A program made the translations under genes and the position numbers. A stretch of 64,000 bases of DNA, taken from assembly GCF_024385465.1 (NCBI RefSeq), contig NZ_JANFLS010000002.1:887216-951215 (forward strand), read 5' to 3'. Shown here piece after piece: positions 25,966 to 35,251 of the stretch. The notes under the pieces are model-generated. The model had not been told where the DNA came from and searched no databases. It worked only from the letters and a program-made list of their open reading frames with translations. The stretch is from Arthrobacter sp. zg-Y844. Lineage in GTDB: Bacteria; Actinomycetota; Actinomycetes; Actinomycetales; Micrococcaceae. Each line of letters opens with the position of its first letter. Position 1 is the first letter of the stretch.

Positions 25966-26735
25966 TCGACGCTCATCCCGCTCGTGAGGTTCAGGACGGC
26001 CCCGTTCATACTCCCGGCGCCGCCCTCGACCAGAAAGACCGCTGCTTCGGCCACCTCCTTGAGGGTCGGGAGGGTTCCGGTGGTGGTGAGGGATTCCAGG
26101 AAGCGGGTGAACTCGTCCAGTGCCATCGGCAGGTCCGGTGTGCTTCCGATGGTTTCCAGGATGCGCTGCAGGCGAAGGCAGACAACCCTTACTCCCGAAG
26201 GGCCCAGCTCAGCGGCAAGGGTCCGCGTGAGTGCTTCGACGGCGGCACAAGCCGCTGCGAAGCCGCCCACTCCGGCAATGGAGACCCTCGCCGGCGAGGC
26301 GGACAGCAGCAGGACCGTTCCGCTTCCGCGTCCAACCATGTGTACGGCAGCGGCCCGCGAGGTGATGAACTGTGTGCGCAGCCAGCCTGCTGCCGGCGAG
26401 ACGACGTCGTCCACGGACATATCGAGCAGCGGGACGCCTTGCACCGCGGGGAGGCCGGCCGCGTTGAGCACGGCGTCGATCCGTCCTGCGGCGTCGACGA
26501 CGGCGCCGGCGTGCGCGTCCACGGCCGCCGGATCGGAGGCATCGACTTCTGCCGTATGCACCGGCCCGCCGCCCATGGCGCGGATGCGGTCCGCCGTCGT
26601 ATTAACGGAGTCCAGGCGGTGCCCGGCGAGGAACAGCTCCGCCCCGCGGCGGGCAAATTCCTCCGCTACGGCACCGCCGATCGCACCGCCGGCGCCATGG
26701 ATAATGACCTTCCGGGATGGGATCACCGCAGCCAT
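25962..26735 (-). CDS. SDR-like protein without catalytic Tyr/Lys
   Basis: A 257-residue Rossmann-fold protein of the short-chain dehydrogenase family. The NAD(P) loop HGAGGAIGGAVAEEFARRG, the AAG (NAAGLP) motif and the Ser region LLLSASPA are present. Where the family has YxxxK, the sequence reads GVGGFAAACAAVEAL, with Phe and Cys in place of Tyr and Lys. It is therefore unlikely to be a classical dehydrogenase, though it could bind a cofactor or act as a regulator. AAGGAG lies seven bases before the ATG at 26735; the frame open to 26759 is not used. Confidence 0.8.
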   Translation of the reverse strand: MAAVIPSRKVIIHGAGGAIGGAVAEEFARRGAELFLAGHRLDSVNTTADRIRAMGGGPVHTAEVDASDPAAVDAHAGAVVDAAGRIDAVLNAAGLPAVQGVPLLDMSVDDVVSPAAGWLRTQFITSRAAAVHMVGRGSGTVLLLSASPARVSIAGVGGFAAACAAVEALTRTLAAELGPSGVRVVCLRLQRILETIGSTPDLPMALDEFTRFLESLTTTGTLPTLKEVAEAAVFLVEGGAGSMNGAVLNLTSGMSVD

Positions 26736-27133
26736 GGACCCGCTCCTTCTCCGATGCAATCTGGATGGCGGACGCCGGGACGCCCGGACGGACGAGGCTA
26801 ACAGGGCCCTGCAATCACGCGGAATAGCATTCAGTCAACCGATGCACGGAAGAAGCGGGATTCGTTGCGTTTGCTGATAATAGGCCATGGATCCCTACAC
26901 CTACTCTCCGCCGGATTTGTGCCGCGACCGGTACTGCCACAGTGTGGGACCCACCTTCCGGCCGCATCGTTAGTTTGCCTGCGCTCCGCCGTCGAGCTCT
27001 GCTTTTAGCACCGAGGAATGCGGCGCTGAGATGGTCCCGTCGGCTCTAGGCAAGAACACACCCACATCCATAACACATGCTTAAGCATTTGACGGATATA
27101 CTCAGTGTCTAATTGTTTATTTAGGAGACACCC
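26736..27133. other. Intergenic region with small ORF and promoter elements
   Basis: About 400 bp between the SDR and Ltp-like genes. A 28-codon ATG frame at 26887-26973 (ends FRPHR) has no clear ribosome binding site and no known family. The right end is AT-rich and carries the palindrome and promoter candidates of the next gene. Nothing else is supported. Confidence 0.5.
27077..27102 (+). promoter_or_regulatory. Palindrome next to a TATACT box before the Ltp-like gene
   Basis: A perfect 12-bp palindrome ATGCTTAAGCAT (27077-27088) lies eight bases upstream of TATACT (27097-27102), within the region between a -35 and -10. The -35 is weak. TTGACG at 27089 is an alternative -35 for a promoter further down. 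The palindrome is placed where a repressor would act. Confidence 0.4.
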
Positions 27134-27766
27134 ATGTCCGATTTCCCCAAAGATCATTCTCCCCAGGGAGAATATCCCACACCCGGCCCCGCCTCTGTAC
27201 CTACTAAGAAAAAACGCAAAAAGTGGCCGTGGGTTGTCGCCATTGTCCTAATCCTCTTTTTTGGCGGCTGCGTGTCCTCTCTTACGGGTGGGTCTGATGA
27301 CAGCAGTACTGCATCCTCAACCGACGAGACCCAAACATCTGAGACGTCCTCAGAGGCGGCACCCTCGACTACGGCCCCGGAACCTGTAAAGGAGCCGGAA
27401 CCTGCAAAGGAACCGGCTGCCCCCAGTCCCGCTGCTCCTGCCCCTGCTGAAAATTCTGTTCCCGTTGAATTCAAGTCGGCACTTCGTCAGGCCGACACCT
27501 ACGCGAACACAATGCACATGTCCAAAGTCGGACTCTATGACCAGCTGACTTCCGAATATGGTGGGAAATTTTCACCCGAGGCCGCACAATATGCCGTCGA
27601 TAACGTGAAGACGGACTGGAACAAGAACGCGCTGGAGAAGGCGAAAACTTATCAGGAGACGATGGCCATGTCTCCGGATGCCGTCTACGACCAGCTGGTT
27701 TCCGAATACGGAGAAAAGTTCACTCCGGCTGAGGCGGATTACGCGATTCAAAACCTGAACCAGTAG
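27134..27766 (+). CDS. Ltp-like membrane protein with two PF07553-type repeats
   Basis: A 210-residue protein. A short cytoplasmic part with a basic KKKRKK patch precedes a membrane helix (WPWVVAIVLILFFGGCV, about 36-52; the GGC may act as a lipobox), then a Ser/Thr/Glu/Pro-rich linker. The C terminus has two homologous repeats of about 45 residues (ALRQADTYANTMHMSKVGLYDQLTSEY and ALEKAKTYQETMAMSPDAVYDQLVSEY). Such repeats occur in the Ltp lipoprotein of phage TP-J34, which blocks DNA injection by other phages. GGAGA lies seven bases before the ATG. GC content looks lower than in the neighbours, which hints at transfer. Function here is inferred only. Confidence 0.8.
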   Translation: MSDFPKDHSPQGEYPTPGPASVPTKKKRKKWPWVVAIVLILFFGGCVSSLTGGSDDSSTASSTDETQTSETSSEAAPSTTAPEPVKEPEPAKEPAAPSPAAPAPAENSVPVEFKSALRQADTYANTMHMSKVGLYDQLTSEYGGKFSPEAAQYAVDNVKTDWNKNALEKAKTYQETMAMSPDAVYDQLVSEYGEKFTPAEADYAIQNLNQ

Positions 27767-27793
27767 TTCAGGCCTCGCCAGCAAAATCCTCGA

Positions 27794-27832
27794 GGGCCAT
27801 CCCGCATGCTGTAGCTGCGGGATGGCCCTTTT
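27794..27832 (+). terminator. Rho-independent terminator of the Ltp-like gene
   Basis: A 13-bp perfect stem (GGGCCATCCCGCA at 27794-27806 with 27816-27828), a nine-base loop and TTTT. It is 28 bp after the stop and is the most classical terminator in the window. Confidence 0.92.
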
Positions 27833-28054
27833 CGTGGCTCATGACCACATGTCCAGAGCGTATCCGCATGATTTGAACCGGGGCGGGCTTCAACCCACCA
27901 TTGTTGTGCGATCAGTGCGAGCTCCAACTCGGGTTCGACGCCGCGTGACCGTGCAGCCTTGACTGACCAGCGGGCGGAAGACCAAGCTGGCTTGCAGGAA
28001 CAGGTGACGTTCTCAACCCAAACCCGGCACGGCAATGAAATCCCGGGAGAACGC

Positions 28055-28570
28055 ATGGAGATGCTCTTCGTCCATGGAGCCGGCGGCTACCAGGACGACC
28101 TACCCCTCGCAGAAGAACTGCACACCCGCCTCGGCCTGCCCGTTACGGCGCCCCGCTTCCCCGACGAGGACATGTCAGCCGCGGGCTGGCGGAGCGAGAT
28201 CGAACGGCACCGGAACGCCCTCGCCCCTGACCTGGTCATCGTCGGGCATTCCTTCGGGGCGTCGATGGCCCTGCTTCACCTCGCCGATGGATTTCAGGGC
28301 ACGGCGCCGCTGGGACTCGCCCTCCTGGCAATGCCTTTCTGGGGGTCGGAGGGCTGGCAGGCGGAGTACACGCTGCCTGCGGACGCCAAGCTGCCGACCG
28401 GTTTCCCGGTCTGGCTCCACCATTGCGTCGACGACGATGTGGTGCCCATCGGCCATCTGGACCGGCACACGGCCCGGTTGCCGCAGGCGCAAGTCCGCCG
28501 TCATACGTCCGGCGGGCACCAGTTCGAGGGGCGGATGGGGGCGGTTGCCGACGACGTCGGCACGCTCTAG
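28055..28570 (+). CDS. Small alpha/beta-hydrolase (RBBP9/esterase-like)
   Basis: A 171-residue hydrolase. The N-terminal LFVHGAGGYQDD and the nucleophile elbow VGHSFGASMAL are clear; the acid is in CVDDDVVP and the His in SGGHQF. The size and layout recall RBBP9-like serine hydrolases. GGGAG five bases upstream supports the ATG at 28055; the frame is open to 27959 but those residues are not homologous to the family. It lies convergent with the LuxR regulator. The substrate is unknown. Confidence 0.8.
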   Translation: MEMLFVHGAGGYQDDLPLAEELHTRLGLPVTAPRFPDEDMSAAGWRSEIERHRNALAPDLVIVGHSFGASMALLHLADGFQGTAPLGLALLAMPFWGSEGWQAEYTLPADAKLPTGFPVWLHHCVDDDVVPIGHLDRHTARLPQAQVRRHTSGGHQFEGRMGAVADDVGTL

Positions 28571-28602
28571 TGGCGGGGCCTCGACCGTCACGCCCGCGGG
28601 CG

Positions 28603-31332
28603 TCAGGAAAGGGACAGCTCGCGGAGCTGACGGCGCGAGGTGACGCCCATTTTGCGGAAAATATTGCGGAGGTGGGCATCAATCGTCCGTGGGCTGAGAA
28701 AGAGTTCCGTGGCGACTTCGCGGGAGGTTGCACCGGTGGCCACCAGCCGGGCGATGTGCATCTCGTGGGCGGTGAGGGAGTCGGCCGGCTGGGCGCTTCG
28801 CTTGCGGGGGTGCTCGCCGGTGGCGCGAAGTTCGCGGGCGGCGCGGGCGGCGAACGCCTCGGCGCCCATGTCCAGTAACAGTTCGTGCGCGGTGCGGAGC
28901 TGTTCGCGGGCGTCCTGGCGGCGGCCCTCGCGGCGGAGCCACTCGCCGTAGACGAGGTGCGTTCGGGCGAGATGGGTGGTTATCCGGCAGCGGTTGAGTT
29001 GTTCGATCGCCTCGCGGAAGTGTTCCTCAGCGGCTGTCCCCGTAGAGGTCAAAGCCCGTGAACGCGCCGCCAGACCGAGCCCCCACGGCGTACCGCTGGC
29101 GAGGGCGCGTGAAGTGAGTTGCTCCAGCGCATCGGCCGCACTCTCCGGCCGGCCGGAACGGCACGCCGCTTCGACGAGTTCAGAGTGGGCCAGGTTGTTG
29201 AACCTCACCGCTTCGGTGTCGAAGGCCCGTGCCGCCGCGGCATGAGCTGCGGAGTAGTCGCCCAGACCGTTATGCAGCACCGCCATGGCGTACTGTGTCA
29301 GGGCATCCTCGGTGCTGTGCGCCTGTTCGGCAGCCTTGCGGACAATGCTCGCGCGCATCCCGGCGGTCTCGTCTGGACGGCCGCGCCAGGCAGACAGGAG
29401 GAGCTGCGCGTGCAGCAAGGGCACAGCCTCGGTCGCGGCTGCGATCGCTGCGTGCTCGGCTGCGCGGTCGAACTCACCCGAGAGCACTTGTATGACGGAT
29501 TGGCCCAGAAGTGCGTCCGGGAGTGCGGCAAGCGCGCCGGACTCACGGGTCAGACGGACATGACGGATGGACACGGCGTGGAGCATCTCGTCGTCGAACA
29601 CCGACATTGCGGTTCGGCTGGCGAGCCACCCCCAGCGGCAGGTGTCGGCGACGCTCAGCGCATCAACATCCTGCTCCTGGCCTCCGAAGGCCGCCAGCGC
29701 CCGCCGCAGCTCCGGCACACCGGCCGAATACCCCTGAGTGAAGGTCGTCACAAGCCCGTCGAGCAGCAGATCCGCAGGCCGCAGAGACCCCGTCGCTACG
29801 GGCGCCGTCAGGGCAGCCTCGGTCACTTCCGGTATGCCGCGGCCGCGGCGGAAGTCACCGGTGACGATCGCCGCTTCGAGCGCGCGCAGATACGTCTCAC
29901 GGGACAGCACCGGGTCCAGCGGGGCCAGGCTCTTAGCGGCTTCCAGCAGCATCCTTTGCCCTTCGGCGTCGCGCGCGAGGTGGAACGCGATCCGTGCGCG
30001 CAGCAGTTCGAGGCGAGCCTGCTGCAGGGTATCGAGCGGCCCGGCCGAAGCGACCGTCAGCAACTCGGAGGCGTCCGCACCAGCCTCGTGCTTATCCTGC
30101 GCGGCCTCCAGCGCCCGGCTCGCGCGTGTGGCAGGGTCAGGGGTCAGTCTGGCCGCATGCTCCATGAACGCCGCCGCAGCGGCCAGCCCGCCGCGGGCGC
30201 GCGCCCGGTCTGCTGACCGCACCAGCCCAGCGGCGGCGTCCTCGTCGGTGCCCAGCACGGCCTGGGCCCGGTGCCAGGCGCGGCGGTCGGGGTCGACGTC
30301 TGGATCGATGGCAGCGGCCAGCGCGTCGTGTGCACGGCGGCGCTCCAGCGGGGCGGCGGACCGAAGCACAGCTGAACGCACCAGCGGATGGCGAAACCTC
30401 ACCCGTGTATCAATCTCCAGGAGTCCGGCGGCCTCTGCGGGCGCGGCAGACTCGCCGGCGATCCCCAGGTGCGCGGCCGCACGCCAGAGCAGCGCCACCT
30501 CGCCGGTAGAATCGGCCGCGGCAACCAGCAGCAATAGTCGAGTAGGTGCCGGCAGGCTGTCCGCGCGGCGCCGAAAGGTGTCCTCGATGCGGTCCGTGAT
30601 GCCCGGCACCGGCTCGAACCCGCCGGCCACCCATGCCGCCGGCGCGCTTCGGGCCAGCTCCAGCAGCGCGAGAGGGTTCCCGTGCGCCTCCGCGACGACA
30701 TGCTCGCGCATCCCGTCGTCCAGGGGTACGTAGTCGGCTGCTGCCAGCAGCTCCCGCGCGTCGGCCTCGTCGAGCCCGCCCAAGCGTAAGCCGGGTATGC
30801 CGTCGAACCCGCGCACATCGCGGTCGGTGGGCTCCCGCAGTGCGAACACCAGCGCCATCGGCTCCGCGGCGACCCGTCGTGCCACAAATGTGAGGACCTG
30901 AGCCGACGCCTCGTCCAGCCACTGCGCATCGTCAACGAGGCACAGAAGGGGCCCTTCCTCAGCGGCCTCGGCCAGCAGGTTGAGAGTGGCCAGCCCTATC
31001 AGAAACCAATCCGGTACTGCACCGTTTCGCTGCCCGAACGCCACGCCCAGAGCGGTCTGCTGCGGCTCGGGCAGGGCACCCATGCGGTCCAGCAGGGGCG
31101 CGCACAACTGATGCAGGCCGGCAAAAGCGAACTGCGTCTCGCACTCCACCCCGACCGAGGACACTACTCGGAACCCCGAGGCATCAGCCCTGCCGCGGGC
31201 GTACTCGAGCAACGCCGTCTTTCCGATTCCCGCTTCCCCTCGGACGATGACTGCCCCGCTCAGCCCGGCACGTGCCTGCGAGAGGAGGTTGTCGACCGTT
31301 GCGCGGTCCGCGGAGCGGCCCAGGAAGTCCAT
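28603..31332 (-). CDS. LAL-type LuxR transcriptional regulator with AAA ATPase
   Basis: A 909-residue large ATP-binding LuxR regulator. The first residues FLGRSADR lead into Walker A GEAGIGKTA (32-40) and Walker B LLCLVDDAQWLDEAS. A long helical repeat region follows, then a C-terminal LuxR helix-turn-helix (LTAHEMHIARLVATGATSREVATELFLSPRTIDAHLRNI). GGGAG eight bases upstream supports the ATG at 31332, although the frame is open to 32400 across the opposite gene. It is divergent from the small membrane protein at 31609, a possible target. The ligand is unknown. Confidence 0.9.
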   Translation of the reverse strand: MDFLGRSADRATVDNLLSQARAGLSGAVIVRGEAGIGKTALLEYARGRADASGFRVVSSVGVECETQFAFAGLHQLCAPLLDRMGALPEPQQTALGVAFGQRNGAVPDWFLIGLATLNLLAEAAEEGPLLCLVDDAQWLDEASAQVLTFVARRVAAEPMALVFALREPTDRDVRGFDGIPGLRLGGLDEADARELLAAADYVPLDDGMREHVVAEAHGNPLALLELARSAPAAWVAGGFEPVPGITDRIEDTFRRRADSLPAPTRLLLLVAAADSTGEVALLWRAAAHLGIAGESAAPAEAAGLLEIDTRVRFRHPLVRSAVLRSAAPLERRRAHDALAAAIDPDVDPDRRAWHRAQAVLGTDEDAAAGLVRSADRARARGGLAAAAAFMEHAARLTPDPATRASRALEAAQDKHEAGADASELLTVASAGPLDTLQQARLELLRARIAFHLARDAEGQRMLLEAAKSLAPLDPVLSRETYLRALEAAIVTGDFRRGRGIPEVTEAALTAPVATGSLRPADLLLDGLVTTFTQGYSAGVPELRRALAAFGGQEQDVDALSVADTCRWGWLASRTAMSVFDDEMLHAVSIRHVRLTRESGALAALPDALLGQSVIQVLSGEFDRAAEHAAIAAATEAVPLLHAQLLLSAWRGRPDETAGMRASIVRKAAEQAHSTEDALTQYAMAVLHNGLGDYSAAHAAAARAFDTEAVRFNNLAHSELVEAACRSGRPESAADALEQLTSRALASGTPWGLGLAARSRALTSTGTAAEEHFREAIEQLNRCRITTHLARTHLVYGEWLRREGRRQDAREQLRTAHELLLDMGAEAFAARAARELRATGEHPRKRSAQPADSLTAHEMHIARLVATGATSREVATELFLSPRTIDAHLRNIFRKMGVTSRRQLRELSLS

Positions 31333-31367
31333 CAGTGTCGCTCCCTTCAGAGCATGACGGCACCTTA

Positions 31368-31386
31368 GTAGGCAATTTTCACCTAC
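31368..31386 (-). promoter_or_regulatory. Inverted repeat upstream of the LuxR gene
   Basis: GTAGG (31368-31372) and CCTAC (31382-31386) form an inverted repeat around an A/T-rich centre, 35 bp before the regulator start. It may be an operator, for example for autoregulation. No function has been shown. Confidence 0.3.
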
Positions 31387-31608
31387 GCAATCGAAGTCGC
31401 TCCGACCCAAGCAGCTAGGCGGAAACCGGCGGAAAGGCAGGGGTTTCCACCGATGCGAAGACCCCGCTGCCGCTGCGAATCTGAAGACTCCGGTGCAGGC
31501 GAAGCAGTACGGCCCGGCCCAGACCTGGGAACACGGTTTGTGCCGGACCGTTTCGAGAATCGCACGAATCCACGACCCGCATAAGACATAAGAAAGAAGC
31601 GCCGAACC

Positions 31609-32193
31609 ATGAACCTCATTCAGGAACTGATCATCAACTTCCAGGATCTGGCGGCCCAAGTGCCCGAGATCATCCGGCCCTTCATCGTGATGCTCGCCGG
31701 GGCCGTCCCGTTCATCGAGACCGAAGGGGCCTCCGTGATCGGCATCCTCGGCGGCCTCCACCCTATCGTTGCCGGTATCGCCGCCGCAGTCGGCAATTTC
31801 CTGAGCGTGGTTCTCGTGGTGCTCTTCACCTCCCGGGCCCGCACTGCGGTCACCAACCACAACAGGGACCGTGTCTCGGCTGCCCGGAGCGCCGAGCGCG
31901 TCCCGGCCTCCCTGGGTTACCAGGGGTCCGCTGCGTTCGAGGAGACGGCGCCGGCCAAGCCCGTATCCAAGGGGCGCCAGCGCTTCATGAAGTGGCTCGT
32001 CCGCTTCGGCGTCCCCGGCGCGAGCATCCTCGGTCCCCTTGCAATCCCGACCCAGTTCACCTCCGCGATCCTCATCGCGAGCGGAACCCCCCGTGGCTGG
32101 GTGCTGCTCTGGCAAGGTGTGGCAATCGTCATATGGACGACAGTGGCCACCGTCTTGTTCTGGGCCGCCCTCACCTTCGTCGTCGGGGTCTGA
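31609..32193 (+). CDS. Small multidrug export-type membrane protein
   Basis: A 194-residue integral membrane protein resembling the small multidrug export family (Sm_multidrug_ex). Helices occur near 22-60 (IIRPFIVMLAGAVPFIETEGASVIGI, ending ILGGLHPIVAGIAAAVGNFLSVVLVVLF) and in the C terminus (FGVPGASILGPLAIPTQFTSAILIASG and VLLWQGVAIVIWTTVATVLFWAALTF), with a basic loop between. The motif PFIETEGA is typical of the family. The true transport activity is unknown. It is divergent from the LuxR regulator with 276 bp between. Confidence 0.8.
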   Translation: MNLIQELIINFQDLAAQVPEIIRPFIVMLAGAVPFIETEGASVIGILGGLHPIVAGIAAAVGNFLSVVLVVLFTSRARTAVTNHNRDRVSAARSAERVPASLGYQGSAAFEETAPAKPVSKGRQRFMKWLVRFGVPGASILGPLAIPTQFTSAILIASGTPRGWVLLWQGVAIVIWTTVATVLFWAALTFVVGV

Positions 32194-32282
32194 GTCACGT
32201 GAAAGGCCGGATCTAAGATCCATCGGCGGAACGTAGCCGCGCTGGCAGGGCAGCTCCGAAGAAGCGATTCCGGGAGGAACAA

Positions 32283-32924
32283 GTGACACGCAAAGAGACG
32301 CCGGACCCCGGGGACGGCCATACGCTTCCGCGCTATCGATGGTGGCAGCTGTTCTCGCGTTCCCTCTTTCATCTGCAGCTCGCCGGCGAGGACGGTTCAC
32401 CGGAGATCTGGTCCGTAGAGGTCCGGCCCGGGGGTGATTCGGACGGCGAAGTGCGCGCGCAGCTCTACCGCAACGGGGTCAACCAGGCCCGATCGAAACT
32501 TCCCGCGGTGTTCGCAGTGCCGGGTGGCGCCATCGAGGTCGAGGTCAGCATCTACGGGCTCAGACGCTGCCACTATGTGACGCCCGACGGGTCCGAGCGA
32601 CAGCTTCTACCTGATCCTGCCTCGGCCGAAGGACTGCGCGCCCGACTGGAACGGACCAATCCGGCGCTGAGCCGTGCCGTTGGCATCGTATCGGCCAGCG
32701 TACTCGTGGTCGCGCTCGTGCTCGGCGTTCCGCAGATCATTGAGCAGATCATGCAGCTCCCGCCCGTCGCGGAGAACATCGGCACGTTCTCCAGTCCGTT
32801 CCAGCTTCCGGCATCGGCGAACTTGGTGCTGCTGCTGGCAACGCTGGCAGCCAGCACCGAGCGCGCACTGAGGCTGCGCTACAACTGGGTCCTCGACGGC
32901 GGCTTCCTTGAGGGTGGTGACTAG
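32283..32924 (+). CDS. Membrane protein of unknown function
   Basis: A 213-residue protein. The N-terminal 130 residues look like a small beta-rich domain (WSVEVRPGG, AIEVEVSIYGLRRCHYVTPDGSERQLLPDP) and are followed by two membrane helices (VGIVSASVLVVALVLGVPQII and LVLLLATLAA). It starts at a GTG with GGAGG five bases upstream. I do not recognise the family. It is the last gene before the tRNA region. Confidence 0.75.
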   Translation: MTRKETPDPGDGHTLPRYRWWQLFSRSLFHLQLAGEDGSPEIWSVEVRPGGDSDGEVRAQLYRNGVNQARSKLPAVFAVPGGAIEVEVSIYGLRRCHYVTPDGSERQLLPDPASAEGLRARLERTNPALSRAVGIVSASVLVVALVLGVPQIIEQIMQLPPVAENIGTFSSPFQLPASANLVLLLATLAASTERALRLRYNWVLDGGFLEGGD

Positions 32925-33012
32925 AGCATCGGCCGGGCTCTGCGGCAGGCTCAGCCCGCACCCGCTTAAACGACAAAAGCCTGACGAAACTCGCGTTTCA
33001 TCAGGCTTACCG

Positions 33013-33086
<74 letters not shown>

Positions 33087-33229
33087 CAGTTCTTCCGGAA
33101 TGTCTCCCGGCTGAACCACCTCAAATACCTTACACCACAACCGGCGATTACGTCGCATCGAGGCTCGCGGGCGTTGCGGGCACCGGCGTACGGCCAAAAA
33201 CAGAGCGCGCACCAGCTCCCCCGCTTCGG

Positions 33230-33345
33230 CTTATCCGCTTCCCGGCCGCGGTGCTTGTACAGATAACGGGCTTATCCGCTTCCCCGTTGCCCTGGTTGTA
33301 CAGATAACGGGCTTCTCGCAGCCGGATAGCCCCGTTATCTGTACA
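33230..33345. repeat. Two 41-bp direct repeats plus inverted copy
   Basis: Units at 33230-33270 and 33271-33311 share CTTATCCGCTTCCC, a 12-bp variable spacer, and TGTACAGATAACGGG. The last 15 bases recur inverted at 33331-33345, making a 15-bp perfect stem with a 19-base loop. The structure is bigger and more exact than a terminator and has no T run. Confidence 0.85.
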
Positions 33346-33462
33346 GTGATGAGCCGCCGGTCCTGCGGGCCGCTGTCACAGTCCCGAAGTCCCGCTGTCA
33401 CAGCCAACACCCTCGGCCCGCCTACCCGACAGCACCGCAGCCTGCGCCCCAAAACTGCGGAA

Positions 33463-33504
33463 AGCCCCGACCCCGCTCCCCCATAAGGGAACAGGACCGG
33501 GGCT
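33463..33504 (-). terminator. Probable terminator after der
   Basis: On the minus strand AGCCCCG pairs with CGGGGCT across about 28 bases, followed by TTTCC; inner bases extend the pairing partly. It lies 15 bp after the der stop. Confidence 0.55.
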
Positions 33505-33518
33505 TTACACCAAGAGAC

Positions 33519-35081
33519 TTAGCGCTTGCTGGTCTTGCCGCGCTTCTCGCGGACGCGCATGCTGACCTCGATGGGCGTGCCCTCGAAACCGAACGTCTCA
33601 CGCAGCCGGCGGGTGATGAAGCGGCGGTAGCCGGGATCCAGGAAGCCGGTGGTGAACAGCACGAACTTCGGCGGACGCGAGGAAGCCTGCGTACCGAAGA
33701 GGATGCGTGGCTGCTTGCCGCCGCGCACGGGGTGCGGGTGGGCTGCCACAAGCTCGCCCAGGAAGGCGTTGAGCTTTCCGGTGGGGATGCGCTTGTCCCA
33801 GTTTTCCAGGGCAGTATCCAGTGCCGGAACAAGACGGTCCTTGTGCCAGCCGGTCTTGGCCGAGATGTTGACGTGGGGAGCCCATTCAACGTGGGCCAGG
33901 TCCCGCTCGATCTCGATCTTGAGGTAACGGCGGCGCTCGTCGTCGAGCAGGTCCCACTTGTTGAAGGCGAGGACCAGTGCGCGGCCGGATTCGATGGCCA
34001 GCTGCAGGATGCGGACGTCCTGCTCGCTGAGGACCTCGTCTACGGCCAGCAGCACGACGGCGACCTCGGCCTTTTCCAGGGCAGCCTGGGTACGCAGGGA
34101 GGCGTAGAAGTCGGCGCCCTGTGCCATGTGCTGGCGGCGGCGGATGCCGGCGGTGTCGACGAAGCGCCAGGTGCGGCCGCCGAGCTCGATCATTTCGTCC
34201 ACCGGGTCGCGGGTGGTGCCGGCGGTGTCATCAACGACCACGCGTTCGGAACCGGCGAGCTTGTTCAGCAGCGAGGACTTGCCCACGTTCGGGCGGCCGA
34301 TCAGGGCGATGCGTCGCGGTCCGCCGGAGCGGTCCAGTCCGCCGTACGCGGAGTACTCGGGCAGCACGTCCAGGACGGCGTCGAGCATGTCACCGGTGCC
34401 GCGGCCGTGCAGGGCGGAGACCGGGTACGGCTCGCCGAAGCCCAGGCCCCAGAGGGAGGAGGCATCGGCTTCGTTCTGGATGTCGTCCACCTTGTTGGCG
34501 ACGACGACGACGGGCTTGCCCTTGCCGCGCAGCATCCGCACCACGGCCTCGTCGGTGGCGGTGATGCCGACGGTCGCGTCGACCACCAGCATGACGGCGT
34601 CGGCGTGGTCAACGGCGATTTCGGCCTGGTCGGCTACCCGGGCGTGGATGCCGCGGGCGTCGTGCTCCCAGCCGCCGGTATCCACCAGGGTGAAGTTCAC
34701 GCCGTTCCAGGTCGCGGGGTAGGTAACCCGGTCACGGGTCACACCGGGGGTGTCTTCGACGACGGCCTCACGGCGGCCGAGGATACGGTTCACCAGGGTC
34801 GATTTGCCCACGTTCGGGCGGCCAACAATGGCGACCACCGGATCCTGCCGCAGGGGTGCGTCTTCGTCGTATTCTGCGAAGCCGCCGGCGAGCAGCGCGG
34901 CGTCTTCTTCATCAAGTTCATAGTCGTCGAGACCGGCGCGGAGGGAACGGGCGCGGATATCGGCCTCGTCGTCATCCATTGCCGCGAGGCGCTCGTCGAT
35001 CTGGTCTTCTCCTGACGGGACGTACTCGTCCGTGGAGATCCCGTCACCGGCGGTGTCGTCGTTGAGAGGTTTTCCGTTCAT
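33519..35081 (-). CDS. der: Ribosome-assembly GTPase Der (EngA)
   Basis: A 520-residue GTPase with two tandem G domains (GRPNVGKST and [10 protein letters not shown]-loops, with DTPGVTRD and DTAGTTRD switch regions, NKVD and NKWD) and a C-terminal KH-like domain ([18 protein letters not shown]). It acts in 50S ribosome biogenesis. The first 80 residues are an acidic extension ([22 protein letters not shown]) absent from E. coli Der. The frame is open to 35690, but the ATG at 35081 fits the gene. It follows cmk, as in Rv1712-Rv1713. Confidence 0.95.
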   Translation of the reverse strand: MNGKPLNDDTAGDGISTDEYVPSGEDQIDERLAAMDDDEADIRARSLRAGLDDYELDEEDAALLAGGFAEYDEDAPLRQDPVVAIVGRPNVGKSTLVNRILGRREAVVEDTPGVTRDRVTYPATWNGVNFTLVDTGGWEHDARGIHARVADQAEIAVDHADAVMLVVDATVGITATDEAVVRMLRGKGKPVVVVANKVDDIQNEADASSLWGLGFGEPYPVSALHGRGTGDMLDAVLDVLPEYSAYGGLDRSGGPRRIALIGRPNVGKSSLLNKLAGSERVVVDDTAGTTRDPVDEMIELGGRTWRFVDTAGIRRRQHMAQGADFYASLRTQAALEKAEVAVVLLAVDEVLSEQDVRILQLAIESGRALVLAFNKWDLLDDERRRYLKIEIERDLAHVEWAPHVNISAKTGWHKDRLVPALDTALENWDKRIPTGKLNAFLGELVAAHPHPVRGGKQPRILFGTQASSRPPKFVLFTTGFLDPGYRRFITRRLRETFGFEGTPIEVSMRVREKRGKTSKR

Positions 35082-35251
35082 TGAATTGCTTTCTTTCCGT
35101 TGAGGTCTGCAGCACTGCGTACAGGCCGTCGCCGGACGTTCAGCCCGGTAAGTGTGAGGGAGGATACCTTGCGGCGTTGCCGCCGGATGTCCTCCTCCCA
35201 TTGAAACACGGGCGGGTGCCCGTAGTTGGTGCCGGGTCCCCCGGCAGGGAG

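Larger units (their letters stand above)
33087..33518. other. Gene-free region with repeats after tRNA-Pro
   Basis: This 432-bp stretch between tRNA-Pro and der contains no supported gene. It holds the 41-bp direct repeats and inverted copy (33230-33345), a pair of CCGCTGTCACAG repeats 22 bp apart (33370-33381 and 33392-33403), and the probable der terminator. Confidence 0.7.

Noticed and set aside
26887..26973. 28-codon ORF ending FRPHR
   Set aside because: No clear ribosome binding site or homologue; kept only as a note in the intergenic entry.
31333..32400. Upstream extension of the LuxR frame to a 1265-residue protein
   Set aside because: It lies opposite the membrane protein gene, has no family similarity, and a good ribosome binding site precedes the ATG at 31332.
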